Source: Siminovitchia sediminis (lineage in GTDB: Bacteria > Bacillota > Bacilli > Bacillales > Bacillaceae_C). Taken from it: 64,000 nucleotides of DNA. The translations under genes and the position numbers were made by a program. The stretch covers positions 1-64,000 of the forward strand of contig NZ_JBHUEO010000012.1 of NCBI RefSeq assembly GCF_042680885.1, written 5' to 3'. How positions within the stretch are numbered: the first letter of the stretch is position 1; the number at the start of each line of letters is the position of its first letter. Under the pieces are notes generated by a model that saw only the letters and a list, made by a program, of their open reading frames with translations, ran no database searches and had not been told where the DNA came from. Positions 26,501-35,627 of the stretch are shown here, piece after piece.

Positions 26501-27235
26501 CTATGGAGCAGCCGGTGAAGCATTTTTTGAAGAAAGGCGTTTGCGATAAACTGCTTTGCTTAACGTAATGCTCAATTCATATAGAAGGAGTAAAGGAATA
26601 ATAACCAAGACGTCAGAGATAAAATCTGGAGGTGTGATTAAAATAGATACAACAATCAATAGAAAGTATGAAATTTTCCTTGACTTTATAAGTTTGGCCG
26701 GATCAAGAACACCAATTCTTGTCAGAAACATAACCACAGCCGGCATTTCAAATAAACATCCAAATGGAACAACCAAGTTTAGCATGAACGTGAAGTACTT
26801 TTCAGCTGTAAAAAAGGTTTGAAATAAATCCCCGGTTAAATTGGATAAAAAGGAAAGCACCAATGGAAACAAGATAAAATATCCAAAGGCGATACCGGCG
26901 CAAAATAAGAAAAAAAGTCCCGGAATATACATTAGTGTTAATTTTTGTTCTTCCCTGGACAACGCCGGTTGAACAAATTTCCAAATTTCATAAGCAGCAA
27001 CAGGAATAGTAACAGCCACCGCCATGACGCCTGCAATCATCATGTAGATCCGGATAATATCCCCAGGTCCGAGCAAGGCCAGCTTTCCATCCAGATCTTT
27101 CACCAGAAATTGATAAAGATCCTGGACAAATATAAAAGAAAATACAAAAGCCAAAACAAAAGCAATCAATATCACAATGATCCTTTTTCGCAATTCCTCT
27201 AAATGCCCAACCAAGTTCATCTGTTTTTGATCCAT
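26501..27235 (-). CDS. tatC: Twin-arginine translocase subunit TatC
   Basis: A 244-residue membrane protein with six helices, the receptor of the Tat pathway. It opens with LVGHLEELRKRIIV, the conserved N-terminal recognition segment, and carries FLFCAGIAFGYFILFPLVLSFL and ITPPDFISDVLVIIPLLLLYE near the end. It follows tatA by about 65 bp, after a short hairpin (GGTGC/GCACC), and phoX stands before tatA, so the three form a substrate-dedicated export operon. Confidence 0.96.
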   Translation of the reverse strand: MDQKQMNLVGHLEELRKRIIVILIAFVLAFVFSFIFVQDLYQFLVKDLDGKLALLGPGDIIRIYMMIAGVMAVAVTIPVAAYEIWKFVQPALSREEQKLTLMYIPGLFFLFCAGIAFGYFILFPLVLSFLSNLTGDLFQTFFTAEKYFTFMLNLVVPFGCLFEMPAVVMFLTRIGVLDPAKLIKSRKISYFLLIVVSILITPPDFISDVLVIIPLLLLYELSITLSKAVYRKRLSSKNASPAAP

Positions 27236-27300
27236 GTTAAAACTCCTTTAAACAGAAAGGTGCAACCAGTTATGGCCAGCACCTTCCTTCAATTTAACCC

Positions 27301-27525
27301 TTAGCTGCCCGTTTTTGTCTGAGACGTTTCAACTGCAGACAGCTTTTGATTTTCACCAGTTTTTCCTTCCTCTTCTCCGTTGACCAGATCATTCGTTGCT
27401 TTTTTAAATTCCTTTAATGTGCTGCCGGCTGCACGGCCAATCTCAGGCAATTTAGAAGGGCCAAAGATAATGAGCGCGATCACCTGAATAAGAATCAGAC
27501 CTGGAATACCGATATTTGACAGCAT
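27301..27525 (-). CDS. tatA: Twin-arginine translocase subunit TatA
   Basis: A 74-residue protein with one N-terminal helix (GIPGLILIQVIALIIFGPSKLPEIGRAAGSTL), the FGP hinge and an amphipathic helix, then a charged tail. It forms the Tat pore. In Bacilli TatA also covers the TatB role, and no tatB is seen. The ATG follows aaagaggtggacat, 36 bp past the phoX stop. Confidence 0.95.
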   Translation of the reverse strand: MLSNIGIPGLILIQVIALIIFGPSKLPEIGRAAGSTLKEFKKATNDLVNGEEEGKTGENQKLSAVETSQTKTGS

Positions 27526-27561
27526 ATGTCCACCTCTTTATGAAAAATGTGATGTACTCGA

Positions 27562-29001
27562 TTAAGCGATTGGGGCACCATGGCGTTCCAGTGCGGCAGC
27601 TTCCAATATGGACATCCCTTGCTCTTCTGCAGCAGCTGCAAGTTTGTCGGAAACAACTGGCCCAAGGTTTGCCGGAGGAGCAGAGAAACCCATCGCACGC
27701 TGGCGGGCTGAATTTCTGCGAGCAAATGGTCCCCAAATCGCAAATGTAATGCCGGGAGTTTGGATGTTGACGAAGAATGTGTTCCCATCCGGAGAAAATG
27801 TAGGACCGGCAAATTCAGAACCGTTCATTGTATTTTCAGCGAATGTGTACACATTGCCTTCCGGCGTCATCCCGATGATACGGTCAGTTCCTGGGCCGTC
27901 TTCTGCAATCCACAGGTCGCCCCATGGTGTCATGCAGATGTTATCAGGCATTTCAAGATCGTTTTGATCTGTAGATTCATAAAATAGTTCTAACGTATTC
28001 GTGGAAGGGTGATAACGATAAACCCGGCCAAGGTTGCCTGTCCCTGCATTTGTATCATCAAACCAGAAAACTCCGGCAGAAAAGAATGCACCTTCAAGGC
28101 GGCTAAACTGAATGCAGCCTTTATCTTTTGCGTCTTGCTGTGCACGCTCGGGATTTACTTCTCTCCAAATAACCCCGTATCTTTTACCTGTGTTAAAGGT
28201 GCTGGCTTGAGAAGCCGGAAGCTCTTCAATCGCTACTGCTTCAAGCTTTCCGCCCTTTTGAAGAGAACCGAGCTTTTGACTGCGGTCATTTGGGGTAAAG
28301 CGGTAAAGAAAGCTTGGACTGGAATCTTCCGTCAAGTACCAGATACCCGTTGCCGGGTCAACGGCACATGCTTCATGAGAAAAATAACCCATATCACGGA
28401 TCGGCGTTTTAGACATTTCATTTTCAGGATCCAGCGGATTCACTTCAAACACAAATCCGTGTCCCAACTCGCGTGTTTCTTCACAAGTCAGCCATGTTCC
28501 CCAAGTGGTTGCACCGCCTGCACAGTTGCGGATCGTTCCGGAACTGGTGACATACTCTTTAATGACTTCACGATTAGGAGCAACAACCATTGCTGTTGTT
28601 CCTCCTGCAGCGCCTTTGCTCCAAGGATTTTTCCCATTTACCGGATATTGGGAGTTCGTGCTGTTTTCATGGTTACGAACCAGGATCGTTGTGTTTTTCT
28701 CTCCCTTATATGCTGCCATCCCATCTAGCATGGCTGGTACCAAATCTCCGTTTGTCATTTGATCGCCGGTTCTGGAAATAATTTTGTAATGAAAACCTCT
28801 TGGAAGATCAAGTATTCCATTTGGATCTTTGACGAGCGGACCATAGCCGCCAAAACCTCTATTACCTTTTGGAGCTGCAGCCGCTGTTGATGCCTGGCTT
28901 AATGATAAAAGTCCGGCCGACCCCAGCGCCACAGCCAATGTGCTCATTCCGCCAACTTTCAAAAATTCCCTTCTGTTCAGTCCGGTATTGTCAGATTTCA
29001 T
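27562..29001 (-). CDS. phoX: PhoX-family phosphatase with Tat signal (DUF839)
   Basis: A 479-residue exported protein of the PhoX/DUF839 type, calcium-dependent alkaline phosphatases with a beta-propeller. The N-terminus has a twin-arginine signal, NRREFLKVGG (Arg10-Arg11), then a hydrophobic stretch and ASTAAAA. Typical elements are RNHENS near 110, CAGGATTWGTWLTCEET near 175 and DNICMTPWGDLWIAEDG near 380. The ATG at 29001 follows tgggggttgg; the frame to 29064 is less likely. It is followed by tatA and tatC and preceded by a four-repeat Pho box, so it probably scavenges phosphate from organic esters under starvation. Confidence 0.9.
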   Translation of the reverse strand: MKSDNTGLNRREFLKVGGMSTLAVALGSAGLLSLSQASTAAAAPKGNRGFGGYGPLVKDPNGILDLPRGFHYKIISRTGDQMTNGDLVPAMLDGMAAYKGEKNTTILVRNHENSTNSQYPVNGKNPWSKGAAGGTTAMVVAPNREVIKEYVTSSGTIRNCAGGATTWGTWLTCEETRELGHGFVFEVNPLDPENEMSKTPIRDMGYFSHEACAVDPATGIWYLTEDSSPSFLYRFTPNDRSQKLGSLQKGGKLEAVAIEELPASQASTFNTGKRYGVIWREVNPERAQQDAKDKGCIQFSRLEGAFFSAGVFWFDDTNAGTGNLGRVYRYHPSTNTLELFYESTDQNDLEMPDNICMTPWGDLWIAEDGPGTDRIIGMTPEGNVYTFAENTMNGSEFAGPTFSPDGNTFFVNIQTPGITFAIWGPFARRNSARQRAMGFSAPPANLGPVVSDKLAAAAEEQGMSILEAAALERHGAPIA

Positions 29002-29069
29002 CCATCCAACCCCCAAGTTTGTATAATAGACTGCCAGAGCAATCTTCATGTCTAAAATTAACAATCCAG

Positions 29070-29108
29070 ATTAAACCTTTGGTTGAGTTTATGTAATAAA
29101 ATGGTTAA
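29070..29108 (-). promoter_or_regulatory. Pho box: four hexamers at 11-bp spacing
   Basis: On the minus strand four direct hexamers, TTAACC, ATTACA, TCAACC and TTTAAT, begin exactly 11 bp apart, each separated by five bases. This is the layout of PhoP binding sites in B. subtilis (TT(A/C/T)A(C/T)A repeats with about five bases between). They end about 70 bp before the phoX start. A -10 candidate lies some 20 bp downstream (TTAATTTTAGA). The last hexamers are imperfect. Confidence 0.65.
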
Positions 29109-29292
29109 CCGGATCAAAACAGGGCGAAAGTTGGGGAGTTATGGAAAAAAGTATAGTTAGTATCACCCATTTTTGTTTTATTTTGAAACAAAATGAACAA
29201 AACGAGCACACCATTGATTCCATGGTCTTATTCCCGTTCTTTCAAAATATGAAAAAAATGTAAAATTTGCATAAACCATGTAAAATATATTT

Positions 29293-29325
29293 AAAAAGAC
29301 CTCTCCTTTTAAGAGCAGGTCTTTT
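29293..29325 (-). terminator. Terminator of topB
   Basis: AAAAGACCT, a 14-base loop and AGGTCTTTT; a 9-bp stem with A and T runs on either side, so it could work in both directions. It lies 35 bp past the topB stop. Confidence 0.75.
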
Positions 29326-29359
29326 GCCATTCCATTGATTGCCGCTTCGTCATACTGAT

Positions 29360-31492
29360 TTACACTTTGTTTTTAACAGGAAACTTAAATTTGAGCCTTC
29401 CTCTATCTATCCGCAAGATTGCATCAAACGATTTTCCTTTTTTGCTTTTGAATCCTTTAAGAACCCCGGTTTCCCCTGTCACCAGCAACTTTTTCACCAT
29501 TTCTCCGCTTAATTTTTTTCCGCAGATAAACTTGGGAAGGGTGAATTTGCAGCCCTCCTGATAAGCAGTGCATCCGTAAAACTTACCCTTATCCAGCACC
29601 TTTCCTTTTCCGCAAAAAGGACAAGATCCTGCCGCTGTTTGATCCTGCATATCTTTGATGGATTCTTGTATTCGTCCGACATGGTTCGGTGCATTCTCCA
29701 TCAGGGATTGGATGAATTTTTCAATATGCCCAAGAAAGACATCCTGCGATCCTTGAGATCGCCCAATTTTGCTTAAACATTTCTCCCACTTTCCGGTCAT
29801 CTCTGCACTGGACAACAAAGTTCCTTCTACTGCCTGACAAAGAATTTCACCTTTTCTCGTTACGCGTACAATGTTCTTTTTTACTTGAATATATTGTTGG
29901 TGTTTTAAAGTTTCAATGATGCCTGCACGAGTGGCTTCTGTTCCAATTCCCTCGGTTTTACTCAGCATCTCTTTGGCTTCTGCATCTTCGATATCTTTTC
30001 CTGCACTTTTCATCATTTGGATCAATGTTCCTTCTGTAAATGGTTTGGGAGGCTGCGTCATGCCTTCTTTCAATTTTACTTCTACCAGACATGACTCACC
30101 TTCAGACATGACGGGAAGATTGTCATTTTCTCCTTTTTTGCCATTCCTATTTTTCTCCTCTTTCGGAAATAACGCCTTCCATCCTTTGTTCAGCTCCACC
30201 TTCCCTGTTCTTTCAAATATCATCCCATTTATCTGAACCTGCACTTTGGTTTCTTCATACTCATAATCAGGTGCAAACATAGCCAAAGTCGTTAAAAGGA
30301 CTTCACGATATATATTCTGTTCTTTGACAGACATGGTTTGCAGATTTCGCACTTGCTTTGTCGGAATAATCGCGTAATGTTCCTGCACTTTGCTATCATC
30401 CACAAATCTTTTTTGAGCATGAGGATAAGCTGTCTCCAACTGGACGCCAGCACAGTTTTGATATGCTGGAAGATGCTTTTTTAAATAGGAAAATTCATTT
30501 TTCGTTATAAAATGCGTGTCCGTCCGCGGATAACTGATCAGCTTTTTCTCGTATAACCCCTGGGCGATTTTAAGGGTTTCAGAAGGGCTGTATTTCCAGA
30601 GTTTATTGGCTTTTGCCTGTAAAGTGGAGAGTGAGTGTAATCGGGGAGATTTGTTTTTCTTGCGTGCTTTTTTGATTCGGTGTATGACTCCCTTGTTTTC
30701 CCCTTCATGGACGTTGTGTTTTTGCAATCGTTGCCGCGCTTCTTCCTCTGTTTGGAATTTCTCCTGATATTTTGCCTGAAAACTTCCGTTCTCTACCTTT
30801 GTATCTCCGATCCATTCATAGAAAGGCTTGGGCTGAAAGTTTTCAATCGCTTGCTGACGTTGGTAGATTAAGTAAAGGGTTGGTGTCTGTACCCGTCCAA
30901 CGCTAAAAGGGCCGCGCACTCCTTTTTGCTGCAACAGCAAAGTATACAGTCTGGAGGCATTCATGCCGACCAGCCAATCGCTATACTGCCTGGTCTGCGC
31001 TTCATGGTACAATGGAATAGTTTGGCGGCCTTCTTTTAGATTTCGAAATCCTTTTTGTATTTCATCCTCTTCCAATGAATTGATCCATAGCCTTTTCGTT
31101 GGTTTATGAGCCGCTCCCGAAAGCATGATCATACTCCTGGCAATATTTTCTCCTTCCCGGTCACAATCCGTAGCCACAATAATTTCTGTTGCCGAGTGCA
31201 GCAGCTTTTTTACTACATTGAACTGTTTTCTTTTGTCTTTGGCCACCTGAAACTTAAATGTTTCCGGGATGATCGGAAGGGTCGATAATGACCATTTTTT
31301 CCAATCGCCTTTATAATGTTCCGGCTCTACCAGTTCAATTAAATGGCCAAACCCCCACGTGATAAAAGCCTTTTGCTGAAAATATCGGCTGTCATTCACT
31401 TCAATATATCCGTCTTTTCGGGCGATATTTCGGAAAGCATCGGCATAAGCCCGTCCCTGGCTCGGCTTTTCGGCTAAAATAACGATCCCCAT
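29360..31492 (-). CDS. topB: DNA topoisomerase III
   Basis: A 710-residue type IA topoisomerase, which relaxes and decatenates DNA through a transient 5'-phosphotyrosine break. The Toprim domain has Glu7 (ILAEKPSQ) and DCDREGE at 109-115, and the active-site tyrosine is Tyr321 in LISYPRTDT. A C-terminal zinc-binding region has CPFCGKG, FYGC and GCKF. The ATG at 31492 follows aaaaggggagctcac. It is more like the TopB versions carried by mobile elements than the usual chromosomal start (SKTVVLAEKPSVG), but no conjugation genes are nearby. Confidence 0.93.
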   Translation of the reverse strand: MGIVILAEKPSQGRAYADAFRNIARKDGYIEVNDSRYFQQKAFITWGFGHLIELVEPEHYKGDWKKWSLSTLPIIPETFKFQVAKDKRKQFNVVKKLLHSATEIIVATDCDREGENIARSMIMLSGAAHKPTKRLWINSLEEDEIQKGFRNLKEGRQTIPLYHEAQTRQYSDWLVGMNASRLYTLLLQQKGVRGPFSVGRVQTPTLYLIYQRQQAIENFQPKPFYEWIGDTKVENGSFQAKYQEKFQTEEEARQRLQKHNVHEGENKGVIHRIKKARKKNKSPRLHSLSTLQAKANKLWKYSPSETLKIAQGLYEKKLISYPRTDTHFITKNEFSYLKKHLPAYQNCAGVQLETAYPHAQKRFVDDSKVQEHYAIIPTKQVRNLQTMSVKEQNIYREVLLTTLAMFAPDYEYEETKVQVQINGMIFERTGKVELNKGWKALFPKEEKNRNGKKGENDNLPVMSEGESCLVEVKLKEGMTQPPKPFTEGTLIQMMKSAGKDIEDAEAKEMLSKTEGIGTEATRAGIIETLKHQQYIQVKKNIVRVTRKGEILCQAVEGTLLSSAEMTGKWEKCLSKIGRSQGSQDVFLGHIEKFIQSLMENAPNHVGRIQESIKDMQDQTAAGSCPFCGKGKVLDKGKFYGCTAYQEGCKFTLPKFICGKKLSGEMVKKLLVTGETGVLKGFKSKKGKSFDAILRIDRGRLKFKFPVKNKV

Positions 31493-31822
31493 GTGAGCTC
31501 CCCTTTTCAAATATTCTTCCGGAGTCATGATTTTTCCTTGTTCACTTCTCCGGTAGATCTTAACAGTTTAAGTATATTTATTATAAACGAACATTTGTTC
31601 GCCCGCAATCAGAATTGCCCATCTACATGGAATTTTCAATTTCTTATATCGAAAACCCCTATCTTCACGAGATCTGTTCATCCATTAAGTTCCTTTTCCT
31701 ACCTGCATTTTTTCGTACACATTCATTATCCGCAGGAAAATGCACTTTTTCTTGCAAAACTATATTCATTTTTATGTATTTATGACATAATTATTTCATA
31801 TAAGCTTGAAAGGATAGTTTCT

Positions 31823-31972
31823 ATGATACCTATTGAACTGATTTGTCACGAAATGAAACGATTAACCGATGAGTATTACTCATGCGAAAACCCTGAAATT
31901 AAAGTTTTAATTTTCGATGATATAAAACTTTTAAGCAAAGCGCTTTTTCTTAGTGATCTTCCTGATAAATAA
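31823..31972 (+). CDS. Small acidic protein of 49 residues, unknown
   Basis: An ATG with a good ribosome site (gaaaggatagtttct) opens 49 codons beginning MIPIELICHEMKRLTDEYYS and ending DLPDK. It is predicted helical and acidic, roughly the size of Spo0E-like phosphatases, but it lacks their SQELD motif, so I do not assign it. The upstream part of the same frame (from 31493) has no ribosome site and lies in a promoter-like AT-rich stretch. It is divergent from topB. Confidence 0.5.
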   Translation: MIPIELICHEMKRLTDEYYSCENPEIKVLIFDDIKLLSKALFLSDLPDK

Positions 31973-32017
31973 TATCCCATTCCTGTACTCCACTTGCTCA
32001 ATCTATATCAGAAATTG

Positions 32018-32058
32018 AAAAAAGGCAAACTGCAGTACACAGCAGTTCGCCTGTTTTT
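32018..32058. terminator. Bidirectional terminator
   Basis: AAAAAAGGCaAACTGC, an 8-base loop and GCAGTTcGCCTGTTTTT. It has A and T runs on both sides and sits between the small plus-strand gene and the minus-strand lipoprotein gene, so it can serve both. Confidence 0.75.
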
Positions 32059-32067
32059 AATACCTGT

Positions 32068-32637
32068 TTATTTTTTATCTTCAAATTCTGCTCTCGATCC
32101 GTCTTTAAAAGTGAGTTCCAGCTCAAATTTTTTGTAATTGGACTCTAATGAAAATGCATCTAATGCATGTTGAATCGCATCTTCCTTACTTGTCTGCCCG
32201 TCGACCGTCAGCTTTTCAACGTTCGGAAAAATGTTATTAAATGCCTCTTGTCCGTTCACACGGAGATCATTGATCTCATCTTCCAATTCTGCTTCCACAC
32301 CTCTGTTTTGATCGTTTTCCAGGCTTGCTTCGAATTCTTGACCACCATCATATTCGACAGATAACTCAAAATCTGTATAATTCAGTGCATCCATTTTAGC
32401 CTGCGATTCTTCAGATACAACGTTCTTGCTTGTTGCTGAATCGTTTGTATTGTTATGGTTTGTTGCTGTATCATCGGAATGGATATTGTCTTGATCATCA
32501 GCATTATGGTCTACTTGGCCTTCGTTATTTGAAACATCAGTCCCCTGAGTATTCTCTGTATCATTATTGCTTGTGCCGCAGGCTGCTAAAGTGAAAGCTA
32601 ACCATAAAACAGCTGTTAAATATACAACTTGCCTCAT
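32068..32637 (-). CDS. yusW: YusW-like lipoprotein
   Basis: A 189-residue lipoprotein. The signal peptide ends in the lipobox LAAC at residues 17-20. A linker rich in Asn, Asp and Thr follows (to about residue 75), then a compact domain (MDALNYTDFELSVEYDGGQE to the end) of the YusW type, which contains two beta-alpha repeats. It should be anchored on the outer face of the membrane. The role is unknown. Confidence 0.78.
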   Translation of the reverse strand: MRQVVYLTAVLWLAFTLAACGTSNNDTENTQGTDVSNNEGQVDHNADDQDNIHSDDTATNHNNTNDSATSKNVVSEESQAKMDALNYTDFELSVEYDGGQEFEASLENDQNRGVEAELEDEINDLRVNGQEAFNNIFPNVEKLTVDGQTSKEDAIQHALDAFSLESNYKKFELELTFKDGSRAEFEDKK

Positions 32638-32812
32638 ATGTATCCTCCCAGTTTGATTAGTTTATACGTCAGCTTCCCCTTCAGAATCAATGATTAAATC
32701 AACCAAACTTGATAGATAAAAAATGAATTTATTCACATTATTATTACTCTATATGTATGCCATTCCGCATTAGAATAGGATTTGGCACCTCCATAAATAA
32801 AGCCGGATTTCA

Positions 32813-33661
32813 TTATCCGGCCTTTACATTATGAATGGCGTGAGGTATATGGACATTGTGGATGGTTAATTCAGGCCTGCTGCCTATTCTGATGTTGATA
32901 CCAGTTTGTCCAAGCCCTTCACTGATATAAAATCGTTTCTCTTTGTAGGTATGCAAACCTTTGACCATATTCATTTTAACCAGCTTACCCATTTTCACAA
33001 GATGATATGGTTTCGGCCAATGAATTTGTCCTCCGTGAAAATGCCCGGAGAGCATGTAATCAAAGTGATAGTCATTCATGGACAGAACAACGTTGGGATC
33101 ATGTGTAATTACCAGATTATATCCTTCTTTAACTCCATCATAGGATTCCTTCAAATTGCTCCGGTTCGTACTGAAATCATCAATTCCAATAATGTTTAAA
33201 CGGACCCCTTCCATATCAATCTGATCGTTTTCATTTCGCAATAGCTTGACATCATTATCAGTGAAAATATCCTTTAGCTGCTTTAAGTCTTCTTTACGCA
33301 ATACATAGTCATGATTGCCAAATACCGCGTACATACCAAAGGCCGGATTTAGAGATTTAAACACTTGTAAATACGGCAACAGCTTCGGGATACTTCGCTT
33401 TCTATCCAGAAAATCGCCGGTCAAAGCAATCAAATCAATCGATTGCATTTTCAGCTTCTCATATAATTGTTCTGGAGATATTGAAATATTTTCAAGATGC
33501 AAGTCAGAAATATGCAATACCCGCAGGGGGCTGTTATTTTTTGTTTTCAAACCATTTTCACATGTAAGATCTATATGATTCATGATTACTGATCGAGTAT
33601 TTTTATTTCCTACATATATAAATAAACTCAAAGCTAACAATATTAGCAGTACAGTCATCAC
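32813..33661 (-). CDS. Membrane-anchored metallophosphoesterase (YkuE-like)
   Basis: A 282-residue calcineurin-type phosphoesterase with an N-terminal hydrophobic anchor (VLLILLALSLFIYVG). The two-metal motifs are HISDLHLEN (near 50), TGDFLD (near 80), GNHDY (near 115), THDPN (near 185) and SGHFHGGQ (near 205). Relatives include YkuE and UDP-2,3-diacylglucosamine hydrolase-like enzymes; the substrate here is unknown. The start is GTG 33661 or the ATG next to it, after agaagggggaaaaaga. Confidence 0.9.
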   Translation of the reverse strand: MMTVLLILLALSLFIYVGNKNTRSVIMNHIDLTCENGLKTKNNSPLRVLHISDLHLENISISPEQLYEKLKMQSIDLIALTGDFLDRKRSIPKLLPYLQVFKSLNPAFGMYAVFGNHDYVLRKEDLKQLKDIFTDNDVKLLRNENDQIDMEGVRLNIIGIDDFSTNRSNLKESYDGVKEGYNLVITHDPNVVLSMNDYHFDYMLSGHFHGGQIHWPKPYHLVKMGKLVKMNMVKGLHTYKEKRFYISEGLGQTGINIRIGSRPELTIHNVHIPHAIHNVKAG

Positions 33662-33978
33662 TCTTTTTCCCCCTTCTCCTATTCATTATACGTGGAAAGC
33701 GGGAGAGTTGTAACCAGAAATATATGGATGGAATCTCAATCGCCTAAGCAGAAGTGCTGGCACTCCGGCGTTACTGTGTCGCATTTTTAGAGCCATATGA
33801 TGTATGTTTAGAATTACCGATCATTTCCCCCGGCAAGTGGTTTTTTGAATAGTGAACCGCTTAATGGTTGAACGGTAGTCTAAAAACAGAATACCCAGCC
33901 AAGAAAAAACAATAATTTCGGTTATTGAAATATGCCTTTCGGTCTGGACAAAGGATAGTATTCTTGTCTACTCAACAC
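33662..33978. other. Gap without a supported gene
   Basis: About 317 bp between two minus-strand genes. I see no ribosome site with an open frame and no clear hairpin. Confidence 0.4.
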
Positions 33979-34623
33979 CTATTTCTTTTTTTGACGAAAT
34001 AAGTCAACGGATTTATATCCAAGGGACAGAATCTCAACCATTTGAGCTTGTCGTTTTTCAAGGGTTTTTTGTTGCTTGGCTGAAAAGATATAACGAGCCC
34101 AATCCTTTTGGTAACCTGGCGTTAATTCCTGATAAAATTTCAATTCATTTGGATGATCTGCCAGTAGTTGTTCTATATCTTTTACATGATCCTCATAATC
34201 TGCCATACGTTGACTGGCAGCTGCAGACTTTTTTACTTTTTCTCGTTTCAACCCAACAACCGTAAATACACCGTCCATACTAACCATCCTGGAGAATTTT
34301 ACATCGCTATTTCCCACATACCCATCTTCCGTTACTTTCATCGCCGGAAAAATATCATCTCTATGCACGAATGTTTGATATCGTTTGTTTCCTTTTTTAG
34401 GATAAGCAAAAAACAGGTATCCTTTTTCAATCAATTGTCCTTCCTTGATTATACGCTCTGTGAAATTGACCATCTCTTCCAATGTTTCAACAAAAATAAA
34501 TATAGCATCATGTTCTTTGGATAAAGAAGTCTGGTACCCATTGAATAAGTCATAGTCACTCGGCTGATTTAAAACGGCCATATTTTTATACTTGGCAAGA
34601 TGTAATTTATCAATAATTGTCAT
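33979..34623 (-). CDS. YdeI/OmpD-associated family protein
   Basis: A 214-residue soluble protein. The N-terminal half (DAIFIFVETLEEMVNFTERI, GYLFFAYPKKGN) forms one domain. The C-terminal part has the family signature ELTPGYQKDWARYIFSAKQQKTLEKRQAQMVEIL, the YdeI/OmpD-associated (bacteriocin-protection) helical domain. The function is not established beyond that domain name. It stands alone, with an ATG after aaataaaggagaacataatg. Confidence 0.82.
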   Translation of the reverse strand: MTIIDKLHLAKYKNMAVLNQPSDYDLFNGYQTSLSKEHDAIFIFVETLEEMVNFTERIIKEGQLIEKGYLFFAYPKKGNKRYQTFVHRDDIFPAMKVTEDGYVGNSDVKFSRMVSMDGVFTVVGLKREKVKKSAAASQRMADYEDHVKDIEQLLADHPNELKFYQELTPGYQKDWARYIFSAKQQKTLEKRQAQMVEILSLGYKSVDLFRQKKK

Positions 34624-34775
34624 TATGTTCTCCTTTATTTTTTTCTGTTTACAAGAATGGTTCTTTCATGACTTTCCAACTCTATCCTCCATCAGCCAAA
34701 GAACTTTGCTGGAAAGGCTATAGCAAACATGGCTTGTTGAAAGTTCTGGATAATAATATTTTTTAAAATGACTGA

Positions 34776-35238
34776 CTACGTGCCTGACTTCTCCAAATAC
34801 CCCTTTAACGCATCCAAATCTTTTGCACAGGCTTTCTTAAAGGAACCAACGATCAGCTTCCCCAAAAATTTTGACAATCCAGTAAGCCCCCTGATCTCAA
34901 CCATGAAGTGTAATTTCCGAGTGTTCTCCTGATGAGGCAATGAGGTATGTAAAAATATATTCGCCTTTCCCGGTTGTTCCTTTTGTTCCATCACAGCGGA
35001 GAACAATTTTCTCGGGTTCCTGCAGTTCGACAACCTCAAAATGTTCAGCAGCCTCTTTTCCAAACATCTTTCTGGTTTCCTTCCACTCGCTTCCTGTTCT
35101 AAGAGGCCCTTCACCCAGCCGCTCCATTTGTACTAATCCTTGCATCCAATTGGCAGCTGCATCAAGATCAAGTAAACTTTTGTATGCTTTCTGCTGAGAT
35201 ACTTGGATCGAGCGTCTCACTTCAAATTGAATACTCAC
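34776..35238 (-). pseudogene. SRPBCC (polyketide cyclase-like) protein, one frameshift
   Basis: The start is GTG 35238 after ggaggcaaggaac and reads SIQFEVRRSIQVSQQKAYKSL, the opening strand and helix of the SRPBCC/Bet v1-like fold, and is open to HSEITLH near 34910. It then loses frame. The other frame carries on as MVEIRGLTGLSKFLGKLIVG to 34776. One base would restore about 153 residues, normal for the family. Only one lesion is seen, so a sequencing error is possible. Confidence 0.75.
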
Positions 35239-35430
35239 GTTCCTTGCCTCCTTCAATACAGTTTAATGATATGAACTCCGGATGATTGATTTGAAATGCT
35301 TTTAATATACATTGTAACTTAGGTTTGAACAGGATGGAGGACGTTTTTAGGTAAAGTATCCAAAATGTCGTGAAGACATTTGTTAAATATATTTTTCCAT
35401 GGCACAGAACTTACAAGGAAGGTGTTGCAC

Positions 35431-35502
35431 ATGGATCCCAAACGAAAAAGAGTATGTAACTTGAACGGTTGTCAGACAGATTACACCGCTGAAACTGAAT
35501 AA
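35431..35502 (+). CDS. Possible 23-residue peptide
   Basis: An ATG follows a strong aaggaaggtgttgcac site and opens 23 codons: a basic start (MDPKRKRV), two cysteines (CNLNGC) and an acidic end. It lies alone between two minus-strand genes. Short size and lack of known relatives make it uncertain. Confidence 0.25.
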   Translation: MDPKRKRVCNLNGCQTDYTAETE

Positions 35503-35581
35503 TTGTTTCGTCAACAAGCGGCCCTCTCTAAAAAGCGCTTTTCGAGAAGGGAATTTCAAAGGATCGATAGGATAAAGTAAT

Positions 35582-35616
35582 AAAAAAGGATCCCTGCCAA
35601 AACTGGAAGGGATCCT
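35582..35616 (-). terminator. Terminator of the DJ-1 family gene
   Basis: On the minus strand AGGATCCCT, a 12-base loop and AGGGATCCT form a perfect 9-bp stem followed by TTTTTATT. Confidence 0.85.
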
Positions 35617-35627
35617 CAGGAGAACAA

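Noticed and set aside
28009..28728. 239-codon plus-strand frame
   Set aside because: It lies wholly antisense to phoX and has no recognisable product.
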